Source: Trichopria drosophilae
Lineage: Eukaryota > Arthropoda > Insecta > Hymenoptera > Diapriidae
Direction of reading: 5' to 3'
Length of the DNA: 64,000 bases
NCBI GenBank assembly: GCA_030407085.1
Contig: CM059582.1
Coordinates: 87,651,001 to 87,715,000 of the forward strand
Part shown: positions 55,165-64,000 of the stretch, one piece after another
How the letters are laid out: the number at the start of each line of letters is the position of its first letter
How positions within the stretch are numbered: position 1 is the stretch's first letter
The notes under the pieces: generated by a model
Told to the model about the DNA's origin: nothing
Databases searched by the model: none
What the model saw: the letters and a program-made list of their open reading frames with translations, nothing else
Translations under genes and position numbers: made by a program

Positions 55165-55660
55165 TGGTCGGTGTCGCGCGCGATCGTTGTTTCTAGTCAA
55201 GTATTCTTGGTGGGGAACACTACTTGTATAGGTGACCGCTTGAGAACAACTTTCTTAAGATAATTAAATCAACTAAAAAAAGTTAAAAAATATTTGAATT
55301 AAATAAAAAATTATAATAAAATTAAAAATAAAAAAAAAATTTTTTCTATACAAAGAGGAAAAAATTTAAAAACAAAAAATTAAAATTTGCTATGCTTCTT
55401 AATTCTTACTGAATGAATGAAATTCGTGACGAACGTAGTAATTTCTATCCACATTAGTTAGGATAGAAAAATATAGAGTTAATTCGTGCCAAAAATAGGA
55501 TAGGAAAATATCGGAAAAAATCCTATACTTTTCTATCCTCCTTTTCGAGTAGGCTGAAGTGTATTTTCTACTTACTATGATAATGTATTATTAGTCTTTT
55601 ATAAGGTATTTCTACAAACATGTATAACAAATAAGTAATGAAATGAATAATAAAAGTAAA
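55165..55660. other. Intron-like region next to the N-terminal exon
   Basis: AT-rich, with A-rich stretches at 55265-55385. Contains no recognisable element. Confidence 0.4.
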
Positions 55661-55665
55661 CATAC

Positions 55666-55905
55666 CGTTACTTCCACATGGGTCCTCTCTGCTTTCGTCG
55701 AAAGTGCTTTTTCTAATAAAGACGTTTTTTATTCGGTAATCTGTATATCGCTTATAACAAGGATTGTGCACAGAAATCGATTGAACATTTTTCAAAAGAT
55801 GCCGATGTTCTTCCACCTGTCTTTCTTCACTACATTTCAGAAGCCTTTCAATACTTTTCGCTTTAACTTCACGCACGGCTGTTTACATATAAAACAGTAA
55901 CCCAT
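55666..55905 (-). pseudogene. N-terminal Cys/His exon of the element's gene
   Basis: Starts at an ATG at 55905 (MGYCFICKQPCVK) and, after a frameshift near 55875, continues VKAKSIERLLKCSEER, QSISVHNPCYKRYTDYRIKN and STFDESREDPCG. The CxxC...HxxC pattern is the N-terminal zinc-binding signature of the same uncharacterised family whose central and C-terminal parts lie at 46814-48149. A donor-like GGTATGTTTAC follows at 55666-55657 (minus strand). Together with the acceptor-like CTGCAG at 48150 this suggests an intron of about 7.5 kb filled with nested repeats. Linking the three pieces into one gene is inference from motif order and strand. Confidence 0.6.
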
Positions 55906-55909
55906 CTTA

Positions 55910-56127
55910 ATAATTTATAAAATCTTCGCTGTACATGCATTCGAACGCTCGGAACGCCGCGAAATAACTGACTGAAAACGTCGCCCGAGAACATGTTTCG
56001 AGTTGCCTGCCTCTGCAGGTCTGAACCGGTATATCCCTCCGCACAATGGGTCTTCTGTATACCTACCCTCGCATTCCACAGCGCGATAACCGTTACACTT
56101 CCCAGAAAATATGTCATGCCCACTCTA
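55910..56127. other. 5' flank of the element's gene
   Basis: Short region between the proposed start codon and the right TIR, where a promoter would lie. No specific motif is claimed. Confidence 0.35.
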
Positions 56128-56593
56128 GAAAAAAGACAGAAGCGTGCCTTCGTCCTGGCGGCCTATTGTCGACGAATCGGATCGAGTCATAGCTCATTTT
56201 GTTCGTTTTTTTAAGCTCTATAACTTTTATTTCAACGAAAAAAGTGAATTATATTCACAAAAACGAGATAAATCTACCTCAAAAATCTCTTCCACCGCAA
56301 AAAACACGTGAACTATTGACTCTACGTGGAAAATGTTGAAAAACAAAATTGTAGGGCGCAAAAAATGCTACAAAATGAGAGGTCAAACGTTAATTTCCGA
56401 TAGCAATTGGCCGAGATATGGCGAAAAAACGAAATTTTTATAAAAGGGGGCCCCCGGACAAATTCCCGCGCCACTGGGAATACGCAAACTTCTAAATAAG
56501 CTTTTCAAAACGTCCCAAATAAGCCCCAAAATGTTTCATTAAATTGCGTTCACTTTCCCGCTCAAGCCCTTTTTTTGTCTAATTTGACTGGCC
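56128..56593. repeat. Right TIR of the 10.85 kb element
   Basis: About 466 bp, inverted match to 45742-46289, with the two copies clearly diverged. Ends CTAATTTGACTGGCC, followed by TA. Confidence 0.9.
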
Positions 56594-57028
56594 TAGCGCG
56601 ATGAAAAGAGTAAGGTTAGTACATAAATTAATGAAGTCATATTAATAATCAATAGCAATCATCGTTCTTTATTTGCTTTATTACGCCATACTAGAAGCCG
56701 TTCCTTTCTACGGATGGGTTTGGTAATATTGGTTAGAAATCGCCGGCCATCAGTTGTCAGTTCTAACCTGCCTTCTCGGGAATTTTGAATTTGATTTTCA
56801 ACTGTCAACGAATCCTGCGAACAAACTAAAATTGAGCACAAAGGCCGATCGTACTTTGTCTCAATTGTTTCGCTGAGGCAATCCCCCCGAAAAAAATACG
56901 TTTTTAACGTTCAATTTAAAAAAAACCTTATATTCCAGAAAATTTTTTCCAGCGCCATTCGATTCCGAAAAAAAACCTACCTCCGGATGCAGGTCGATTC
57001 CGGTCTTTTAGATACACCCTGTATAACT
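56594..57028 (-). repeat. Outer end of repeat arm B
   Basis: Inverted match to 22646-23065. The outermost bases read, from the right, TATACAGGGTGTATCTAAAA. Outer-arm divergence is low, so the duplication or insertion of both copies is fairly recent or they are the two ends of one element. Confidence 0.9.
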
Positions 57029-57034
57029 TAGCAT

Positions 57035-57400
57035 ACCGAAAAGGAGCTATTGTTACAAGCTACTTCCGGTAGAAGTGACATTGCCGGCTGTGAAGGTGGG
57101 TTGTACAATTTCAAGCAGTGTTGCACTCTCTCTATTTCCATTACACATTGGAGTAACTCGCCGTAACTCCTTATTTCTTCTCGACAAATGACCATCTGGA
57201 TTTCTAGCCTCAAATTTTGATGTAGCTTATCCAGCTATCCCTCCAGGGATGTTAGAGGCACACACCTATTCAGAACTGTCCGCACACACTGTGAAATCTC
57301 TGACGTATTCATCCGTACCTTGTATGCGTGCTTGGGTTGCAGCTTCCAATCGCTGATAAAAATTGCGAGAGATGTCGTACTACTGCAAGATGTCGAACTT
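57035..57400 (-). pseudogene. Possible Ty3/gypsy gag fragment
   Basis: The minus frame includes ISQCVRTVLNRCVPLTSLEG, a stop, then LDKLHQNLRLEIQMVICREE and IRSYGELLQCVMEIERVQ. The pattern L-x-x-L-x-x-N-L-R-x-E followed by a charged helix resembles the C-terminal part of gypsy gag proteins. It is short and broken and lacks a CCHC knuckle. It could be unrelated. Confidence 0.45.
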
Positions 57401-57505
57401 TAATTATTAGTGACTTTATTTGTGTTATGTATTATATTGGTAATTAAAAGTTAAACGGGAAAAATCTTATTTAATTCTATATAATACAAATCCTGAAAAA
57501 GGTTC

Positions 57506-58113
57506 TTAAACGGAAACGAAGTGATTTCATTGGATGTCTTGACTCTCCAGCGCAGCAAATTTCACCAATTCACAAAAGGCTCCGTTCCAGAAGATTGCAG
57601 ACTGATCCCGGACCGATTAAAAAGATTTCTATAATATCTGTAGGGTGCAACAAAAGTGTTCTCAATCCCGTTAATTGTTCTACGTGTGCATCTTATTTAC
57701 ATCCCGGTTGTTCCTATAAACCGGCTAATGGGCATATATTTTTCTGCGGAATTAAGCGTGTGTATATCTGCAAAAGTTGCATTGATCTGTATAAGGGTGT
57801 TCCAGATAACATTGGTGGGATTACGGTGATCAGTGTTTTACCGACTTTGCAGAAAAAAAATTCACCGCAGTTATATTTCACAGGTAATATGTCAAAAAAT
57901 CATCCGAATTTACAATCAAATGCCAGTTCACTTTCGGGGAATTTTGACTCCGTTAACAATATGAGTATTAACAATAATTTGTCGGGATCTAATATAACAC
58001 CTTCATTGTCGTCGTCTACAAACGATATGTCTGATCCAGTTCCTGTAAAGTTTGCTGATCTATACTCATTTATTCAGAAGTCTTTCGAAACAACAAACGC
58101 CACATTAACATAA
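57506..58113 (+). pseudogene. LINE 2 ORF1 N-terminal part with PHD-like zinc motif
   Basis: The frame begins KRSDFIGCLDSPAQQ and contains a Cys/His array: GCNKSVLNPVNCSTCASYLH, PGCSYKP, then CKSCID. This resembles the PHD-like finger found in ORF1 of some CR1-type LINEs. One Cys of the first pair seems lost. A Ser/Asn-rich linker follows, then a stop at 58113. The C-terminal ORF1 domain resumes in another frame. Confidence 0.65.
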
Positions 58114-58199
58114 ATATAACTATAAAAATTCTGAGATGTCAGTATTTTCCAGTAGAATGGATTCATTGGAATCTCAACTTCAATCGGTACTAAATTTAA

Positions 58200-58763
58200 A
58201 TGAGAGTCTCCTCCTTAGATAAAAGGGTTGAAACTCTGGAAGCAGCTTCAAATAATGCGAAGACTGACATCGATAGCTGTGTAAATGAAGTTGCAGACAG
58301 ATTGGCTCGTTCGAACAATATTATGATTTATGGGATTCCGGAATCTGTTTCTACGAATAATCAAAGTTCTGATGGTCTAAGTCGCGTCACCAAATCGCTT
58401 TCGGCTGTTAACAATGTTGATTTATCATCGATAACGATCCACCATATAGGACAATCGTCGAGTAAGAGACCACGTTCCATCGTTGCTAATCTTCATTCTC
58501 GAAGTGAGGTTCTTCGTGTAGTCAAAAATCGTACACTTTTACAGCAAGGGACATCTGTTTCGACTGACAAAACCAGGCTGCAAAGAGAACGCCTTGCAAC
58601 CCGAAAATCTGAAGCTGACGCATATAACAGAGTTCATACTACAGATTTTAAACTTATTCGTTATGTGAATGACACTCCAACACTCGTCTCTGTGCCCAGG
58701 TCTTCGGTTGCTGATCCTGGAATACATAATTTTCGTCAACAGCACATTTCCGAAGCAGAGTAA
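58200..58763 (+). pseudogene. LINE 2 ORF1 C-terminal part
   Basis: A coiled-coil start (SSLDKRVETLEAASNNAKTD) leads into NNIMIYGIPESVSTNNQSSD and RPRSIVANLHSRSEVLRVVK, a fold similar to the RRM-like or FP-like RNA-binding domain of LINE ORF1 proteins. It stops at 58763, where the endonuclease frame begins. Confidence 0.65.
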
Positions 58764-61010
58764 CATCACTATTTACTATCAAAATGCACGTTTGCTTAAC
58801 AACAAACTAAGTTATTTACACACGAATTTATCTCACCTTCTAGTTGTTCCCGACATAATTCTTTTTTGTGAGACTTGGCTGAAACCTGATACAGGAGATT
58901 CAGAGTTAGGTTTTGAAAATCACTCTGTGTATCGCCGTGACAGATCCTTAACAGAGTCTCAAGATATCCGCAGTGGAGGTGTCTTAGCTGCGATAAAACA
59001 CTCGATTAGAGCCACTCGTCTACAAGTAATCCTTTCTTCTGAGGTTCTTTTTTTAAATATTAGAACTGGATCAAAGAGCTACATACTAATAGTCGCCTAT
59101 TTCCCTCCAGGGGTACCATCTGAGTTATTTGCTGAATTCCTTGCTGTTATTGAATCGAAATCATCTGAGTTGCATAATCATGAGATATAGTATGCGGCGA
59201 CTTGAATCTACCCAATCTGTGGTGGTGTAATAATCCACTTTCAATGGAAATGTTAGCATATCTTACACCTGAACATCAAGACTGCGCAAACTTAATCCAC
59301 CAATCTTTTTCATATTTGAATCTAAGTCAACTCTACGAAGAACACCACGCAAAATATTGTTCTTTGGATTTAATGTTCGCTTCAAGTTTATATGTAAGGA
59401 ACCTCCAACTTCACGATCAACTTTTGAAGACGGATGATCATCACGATTCCGCGTTTTTTGAAGTATTTGTAAATGAGAATGTTTGTTTACCGAATAGGGT
59501 TTTGCCCTTTGATTTCTTTTGCGGTAGCTATGATTGTTTAAACCGTGCCATCGGAGATATAAACTGGAACGAACTTTTTCATGGTTTAAGTGTTGATTTA
59601 TGTCTTGGTAACTTTTATAATGTTCTGCATTCGTCTATTAGCACGTTTATTCCTTGTAAGAAAGAAATTAACAGTTCGTATCCTGGTTGGTACACCACCG
59701 AATTGAAACATGTATCTACGATAAAAAACTTGCGCATTTTAAATGGAAGGGTTCCAAATTACCCAGTGATTATTTGTTTTTTAAACGTCTACGTGCGAAA
59801 TGTATTAAATTATTGCGTTCTTCGTATCAATCGCATCTGTCTTATATAGAATCGGGTATTCACAAAAATTTGAGAAAAAGAATAATGGTCTTCCTGGGAA
59901 TATGTATTGGGGTGACACACTAGCGTTAGATAATCATTGCATCGCGGATCTTTTCTCTAGTTATTTTTCGTCTGTATATAAGTCCCCGTTGCCATTTAGT
60001 TTTAGTCTGGATGATAGTGATTCCCTTATGCTTTCGTTCCATATTACAAAAAGTGAATTACGTTTTGCTATTGACACTCTTGAAGACAATGTAAATTTTG
60101 GTCCGGATGAAATTCTTCCACATTTTATAAAACGGTGTGCGACGTCATTGATCGAACCCTTGCTGATTCTTTACAATAAGTCACTCTCATCTAGTATTTG
60201 CCCTAAATTGTGGAAAATAGCTTTTGTACATCCTATTTATAAGGCAGGCGATATACATGATGTGACAAATTATAGACCAGTGTCTATTTTAAGCTGTTTT
60301 GCCAAATTATTCGATGCTCTTGTGACTAAGCATTTCTCTGATTTTTTCTCTACTTTTATTGTGAAGGAGCAGCATGGGTTTGTTAGAGGACGTTCTACTT
60401 TAACAGATCTTTTATTATACAGCGATTATATTATTTCGGCATTAAACAAAAACTCTCTCAAGTGGATTCTATTTATTTTAATTTTTCGAAAGCGTTTGAC
60501 TCTGTTAATCACAGTTTGTTATTACAGAAACTCTGGAATGTTGGTGTCCGGGGTACCTTGTTAGCATGGCTCATGTCGTATCTGTTAGATCCAAGTCAGT
60601 CAGTGCGGATTTCTGGTGCAACATCCAATTCAATATTAGAAACTTCTAGAGTTACGCAAGGCTCTCATTTGGGGCCTTTATTATTTATCATTTTTATAAA
60701 CGATCTACCTGCTTGCCTTCGATCTGCCAGATGTTCGATTTGCGCTGATGATGTAAAGTTATTTTTAAATATTAAAATCCCGCTGGACTCTTCCAAATTA
60801 CAGATGGATATTGATCGCTTACTTAAGTGGTCCATCGACAATGATTTTCGTCTGAATTTTAATAAATGCCAAGTTTTGAATTTTCCCAGAAGTAAACATT
60901 ATTTGAAATATGATTATATACTTGGGAGTAACATTAAGAAGAGTTAAATCATTGTCTGATCCGGGGGGTACTTTTTGATTATTCGTTAAAATTGTATCCA
61001 CTTTTGTAAA
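58763..61010 (+). pseudogene. LINE 2 ORF2: endonuclease and truncated reverse transcriptase
   Basis: Endonuclease: ITIYYQNARLLNNKLSYLHT, ILFCETWLKPDTGDSELG, IRSGGVLAAIKHSI, then a frameshift at about 59190 before CGDLNLPNLWW. Further frame changes lie near 59700-59900. Reverse transcriptase: NVNFGPDEILPHFIKRC, PKLWKIAFVHPIYKAGDIHD, TNYRPVSILSCFAKLFDALV, QHGFVRGRSTLTDLLLYSD, FSKAFDSVNHSLLLQKLW, VTQGSHLGPLLFIIFINDLP and box CSICADDVKLF, with Cys before ADD. The reading then decays (LGSNIKKS, then SLSDPG) and jumps at about 61010 to the 3' UTR, so the thumb and C-terminus are deleted. Confidence 0.8.
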
Positions 61011-61059
61011 GGGCGTACCGCCCGTTTAATTCTAAATAAATAAATAAATAAATATAATG

Positions 61060-62690
61060 AATAGTTTCCGTTTTAAAAAATAAAAACAAAAAATTTTTGA
61101 ACCGTAAAATCGATTACATTTTAAAACATAAATCATCATATCTCCGACAATTATTGATAAAATGTTTGAAATTTACGACGTACACGGAATATATCCTAGC
61201 GATGCCTATAAAACAATAAAATATTGTAATAGTTAATTTTGCTAATAACAAATTAATTTTTAAATGCGCAGCTTTGCCGTCGAAAAGTCTGTGGGGCACT
61301 GTCGATTTCAAAAAACTTCGAGCGAGAGATTTGTTCCTTACAAGAAAAGGAAGTTTTTTTTTAGAAAAATTTAAGGTCGATTGGAGTTAAATTCGCCAAG
61401 TTATGGTGATTCTATATAAAATACGCGGCAAAGCTCGGTAGAGCGATGTCATTATAAAGGATGCGCGGCCAGCGAATTCAACAATATATCTAAGATTTAT
61501 CAGGATTTTATTTATGTTATTGAGAAACCATTAGATTTAAAATTAATAATTTTTAAACAAGTGATATAATCATGAACACGTAGCTTGTAAGAGTGTTGTA
61601 GCTTAAAAGTGTGTTGTAGCTTCGTAAAAACAATTTTTGTTTATATATATATACCTGTTAAAAAAAATGTTTCTGTCATAATAATATAATACAACTTACT
61701 CTGTAATAGGAGTTTGATTTATCATTCATTATGTAACATGATCAAATAATTGTGCAGGTATATAAAAAGACCGCCATATAAAAAGAACGAAATAATTATG
61801 GTAAAAATTGTTTTACAGTTATTTTTGTCGGAAAAGATATGTTAAAAAAATACATTTTAAATGTTATTTTCACATTTATTAGCCATTTATAATAGGTTAG
61901 ATAAACTTTTTAAAGATATCTCTATAATTTTGTTTTAAACGATGTTAAGGATTTCTATGTTCTTTGCTTAGAAGAAATTTACATGCTTAAAATGACACAT
62001 ATAGTATATTTGTGCTAACTATATTCGTAAAAAGTTATGAAATCTCTCAAAAAACACTTTATGTAAAAAAAAACTCGCCAAGTTCTTATTCTACAAAAAA
62101 AAAACTGAAATCATGTAATAAAGCCAAGTTCTTTCTATCGAACGTAACCATTCTCCAATGCTACATACACAAATTGGGAAGACAAACTTTCTGTACATTG
62201 TTAACTCTACCAAATCTTTTTAAAAAGTAATGAAAATTCAAAACAATCAATACACAGTGTCGATATGTGCGACTTGAAAAGTGACCTGGTCAAACTTGCA
62301 AATAAGACGAAACACTATTCTATTTAATATGCACTTTATTCATTGGCACTTGTATTCAATCCATGACCAGTTGCAATTTAATACAAATAATTAGCACAAC
62401 TACAGAAATTGTGATTCCGTTCGCGTAGCGTGTATATTTTTCTTCGCTCAAAATAATTGCGGTACCGACACGAGAAATGATGCGCATTCGGTAGCTTCCA
62501 CGATGAATATGAACAATATTGGAAGGGCAACTCGCGAAACATGCCCGAAAGCAATGAAAACGCACGAAGAAGTTTGCGACGAACGCGACAACTAACTTTT
62601 TCAAAAACTAAACAAGCGCTGCTAATACAACAAAACAAACTGCAACATTACCGGCCCCCGTGAACCATCTTACTGGGGCTCGCAATATGA
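61060..62690. other. Unassigned AT-rich region
   Basis: About 1.6 kb without a supported gene. The frames here are short and AT-driven. A duplicated TGTAGCTTAAAAGTGTGTTG-like pair occurs at 61595-61622 and TATATATATACC near 61643. Confidence 0.45.
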
Positions 62691-62710
62691 ACCTAATATT
62701 AAACGCACAC

Positions 62711-63159
62711 GTTGGCGTGAAGGTCGTGCGAGCTAAGGCGTCAGTCTTAGTCCGCCCGAACTGAACGTCGCGAAGGTCCCGAGTTCGAATCCCCGTCCTG
62801 CAAATTTCTCTGCTTATGTCCAGTGTGGAATAACCGGGGAACCTTGCTGGGCGAAGGTACGAATTTGGGACCGCTGCCGACCCCCGTCGGCAGTTATTGG
62901 TACCGTCAGCGACTTATCCGCGGTGATAAGCCCCGCGTCGTACTCGCTGAGGCACAGACCGCCGAATCTGCTGATGGTACCGACATTGGGGTAGGGGGGA
63001 CTGGCTCTGGGTGGGTGTTGTGTATGTATCTGCCTATAGTTCTGTCATGTACTGTCTGTTGCTGTCCTGTACCTTTTCACACCAGAGCCGACCCGCAAAT
63101 AGACATATTGGTCATTAACGCGGGGGAAAATAACCTGTCCTTTGTCCTTGTCCTTGTCC
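62711..63159 (+). mobile_element. tRNA-derived SINE with 14-bp target duplication
   Basis: TATTAAACGCACAC occurs at 62697-62710 and 63160-63173, exactly bounding the 449-bp element. The head (62711-62803) resembles a Ser/Leu-type tRNA: GTCGTGCGAGCTAAGGCG fits an A-box region, and GAGTTCGAATCCC fits the B box. A GC-rich body (62804-63125) and a short TTGTCC-repeat tail (63136-63159) follow. It would be transcribed by RNA polymerase III and moved by a partner LINE. It lies about 60 bp beyond the BEL/Pao stop codon. Confidence 0.9.
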
Positions 63160-63221
63160 TATTAAACGCACACAATTGAAACTTAAAACCATTTTGAGAT
63201 TGACTTTTGCTCCGCTTCAAT

Positions 63222-64000
63222 CTAAAGAGGCAGCAACGCAAACTGCGTGATCGGACACTTTAATATTGCGCTTTTAGTTCGCACAGTGAACACCCGTGAA
63301 ATTCCGTCGGTTCCCGGTTGACATTCAATAATTCGTGCAAGGGGCCATTTTCCGGATGGAAAATTGAGCAGCTTAACCAATACTAATTGACCTACTGGTA
63401 TTGGATAACGTTCCAAACGCCACTTTGAACGTTGCTGCAAGGAGAACAGATAGTCTGAACACCAGAGCCGCCAAAACCGTTTAAAAAGTTGTCGGTACAA
63501 TTGCCACTGCGATAAACGGTTGAGAGGTACTTCCAACAGCGATTCCTCCGGTGTTTGGGGGATTGGCGTTTAGAGGACCGTCAATGAGAAAATGGCCCGG
63601 GGTCAATGCCGCGAAGTCATCAATCTCATTTGTTAAAGGACCCAATGGTCGAGAGTTTAAACTTGCCTCGATTTCGCATAGAAGCATTGTAAACTCTTTG
63701 AATGTGGGAGTGTGCTCCGAGAGTAGCCGTTTGAGATGGAACTTTGTGCTCTTCACTCCAGCTTCCCATAAGCCACCGAAGTGGGGAGATGCCGGAGGTA
63801 TGAATTTCCAAGTAGTCCCATCCTTAGACAATATATCATGGAAGTTTGAGTCGCGTAATGCAGCCTGGAAAGCTTTAGATAGCTCAGTTGTTGCACCGTC
63901 GAAAGTCTTCCCTTAGTCACAGTACATACAGTTGGGTATTTCTCGCCGGGCCGTAAACCGTTTGAAGGCTGCTATGAATGCTACACTTGAATAGTCTGAC
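63222..64000 (-). pseudogene. BEL/Pao pol: integrase core and C-terminal domain, runs off the window
   Basis: The minus frame enters from the right edge (AAFKRFTARREIPNCMYCD). The second catalytic Asp is in CMYCD. A stop then stands where Asn is usual (CD-stop-GKTFDGATTEL). TTWKFIPPASPHFGGLWEAG follows, with the catalytic Glu in LWEAG, then EIEASLNSRPLGPLTNE and ALTPGHFLIDGPLNA. A frameshift near 63545 leads to the C-terminal domain: LNRLSQWQLYRQLFKRFWRL, LQQRSKWRLERYPIPVGQLV, ARIIECQPGTDGISRVFTVR, ending LLPL-stop at 63222. The order and motifs are those of BEL/Pao integrase with its DUF5641-type tail. The LTR expected to the left is not recognised. Confidence 0.9.

Larger units (their letters stand above)
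45742..56593 (-). mobile_element. 10.85 kb element with about 500-bp TIRs and TA flanks, carrying a CXC-domain gene
   Basis: The left TIR (45742-46289) and right TIR (about 56128-56593) are inverted copies starting GGCCAGTCAAATTAG and flanked by TA on each side (45740-45741 and 56594-56595). The arm A copy at 23050-23090 has the same flanking sequence without the insert, differing by one indel at the junction. Inside are pieces of a minus-strand gene (46814-55905), a 1.9 kb foldback and further repeats. I cannot place the element in a named superfamily. Confidence 0.85.
57506..61058 (+). mobile_element. CR1/Jockey-like LINE 2 with (TAAA)n tail
   Basis: ORF1 with a PHD-like Cys/His region, a second ORF1 part, an endonuclease, and a reverse transcriptase lacking its C-terminal third, followed by a short 3' UTR and a TAAATAAATAAATAAATAAA tail at 61033-61055. 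Frameshifts separate almost every domain, so it is older than LINE 37740-41785. Confidence 0.8.

Noticed and set aside
45742..56593. Polinton/Maverick interpretation of the 10.85 kb element
   Set aside because: Long TIRs fit, but the flanks suggest TA and not 6 bp, and no polymerase B, integrase, protease or capsid-like frame is present.
22646..57028. Tc1/mariner identity for the large inverted unit based on its CAGGGTGT end
   Set aside because: The end motif and TA flank fit many mariner-like elements, but no transposase can be tied to these arms. The mariner at 27.7-29.8 kb does not share them.
62711..62803. Functional tRNA gene
   Set aside because: The A-box region is degenerate, the acceptor stem does not pair, and the sequence continues into a SINE body bounded by a target duplication.
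1..64000. CRISPR array
   Set aside because: The tandem repeats are contiguous minisatellites without unique spacers of constant length, and there are no cas genes. The sequence is eukaryotic.

Overview
This 64 kb window looks like a piece of an AT-rich arthropod nuclear genome, most likely an insect and plausibly a hymenopteran such as an ant. The evidence is only the mix of transposable elements: DD41D mariner-like transposases whose C-terminal half carries a DFFLWGYLK-type motif, insect-style Ty3/gypsy and BEL/Pao pol fragments, CR1/Jockey-like, LOA-like and R4/Dong-like LINEs, and a tRNA-derived SINE. I found no host protein-coding gene, rRNA or functional tRNA gene, no CRISPR array and no bacterial operon structure. 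Almost every long reading frame is a decayed or nested mobile element.

Layout. 1-2.3 kb: unassigned DNA with simple tandem repeats. 2.35-11.1 kb: three adjacent DD41D mariner-like elements with long inverted repeats, the first carrying a LINE fragment with a 16-bp target duplication. 11.1-21.4 kb: two parts of a minus-strand gypsy pol, separated by GC-rich DNA, a 1.9 kb foldback element, and a DDE_Tnp_4/SWIM transposon (14.7-20.4 kb) that is itself split by a 3.0 kb foldback inserted at TTAA. 22.6-57.0 kb: a very large inverted arrangement whose arms begin with the same terminal motif at 22.65 kb (+) and 57.02 kb (-). Into it have dropped a minus-strand LINE (23.2-26.6 kb), an interrupted mariner (27.7-29.8 kb), an LOA-like LINE (31.5-35.8 kb), a CR1-like LINE (37.7-41.8 kb), a truncated R4-like LINE (41.8-43.75 kb) and a 10.85 kb element with about 500-bp inverted repeats (45.7-56.6 kb). 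57.0-61.06 kb: a gag-like fragment and a second CR1/Jockey-like LINE. 62.7-63.2 kb: a SINE with a target duplication. 63.2-64.0 kb: BEL/Pao integrase running off the right edge.

The order of events can be read from insertion footprints. The LINE at 23.2-26.6 kb and the 10.85 kb element each have their near-empty site preserved in the opposite arm. The TTAA foldback and the LINE fragment inside the LOA element each leave an in-frame host ORF when mentally removed.

The best candidate for something undescribed is the 10.85 kb element. It carries pieces of a split gene (N-terminal Cys/His exon, central domain, C-terminal tesmin/TSO1-like CXC cluster) from a protein family that I recognise as widespread in animals but to which I can assign no transposase superfamily.
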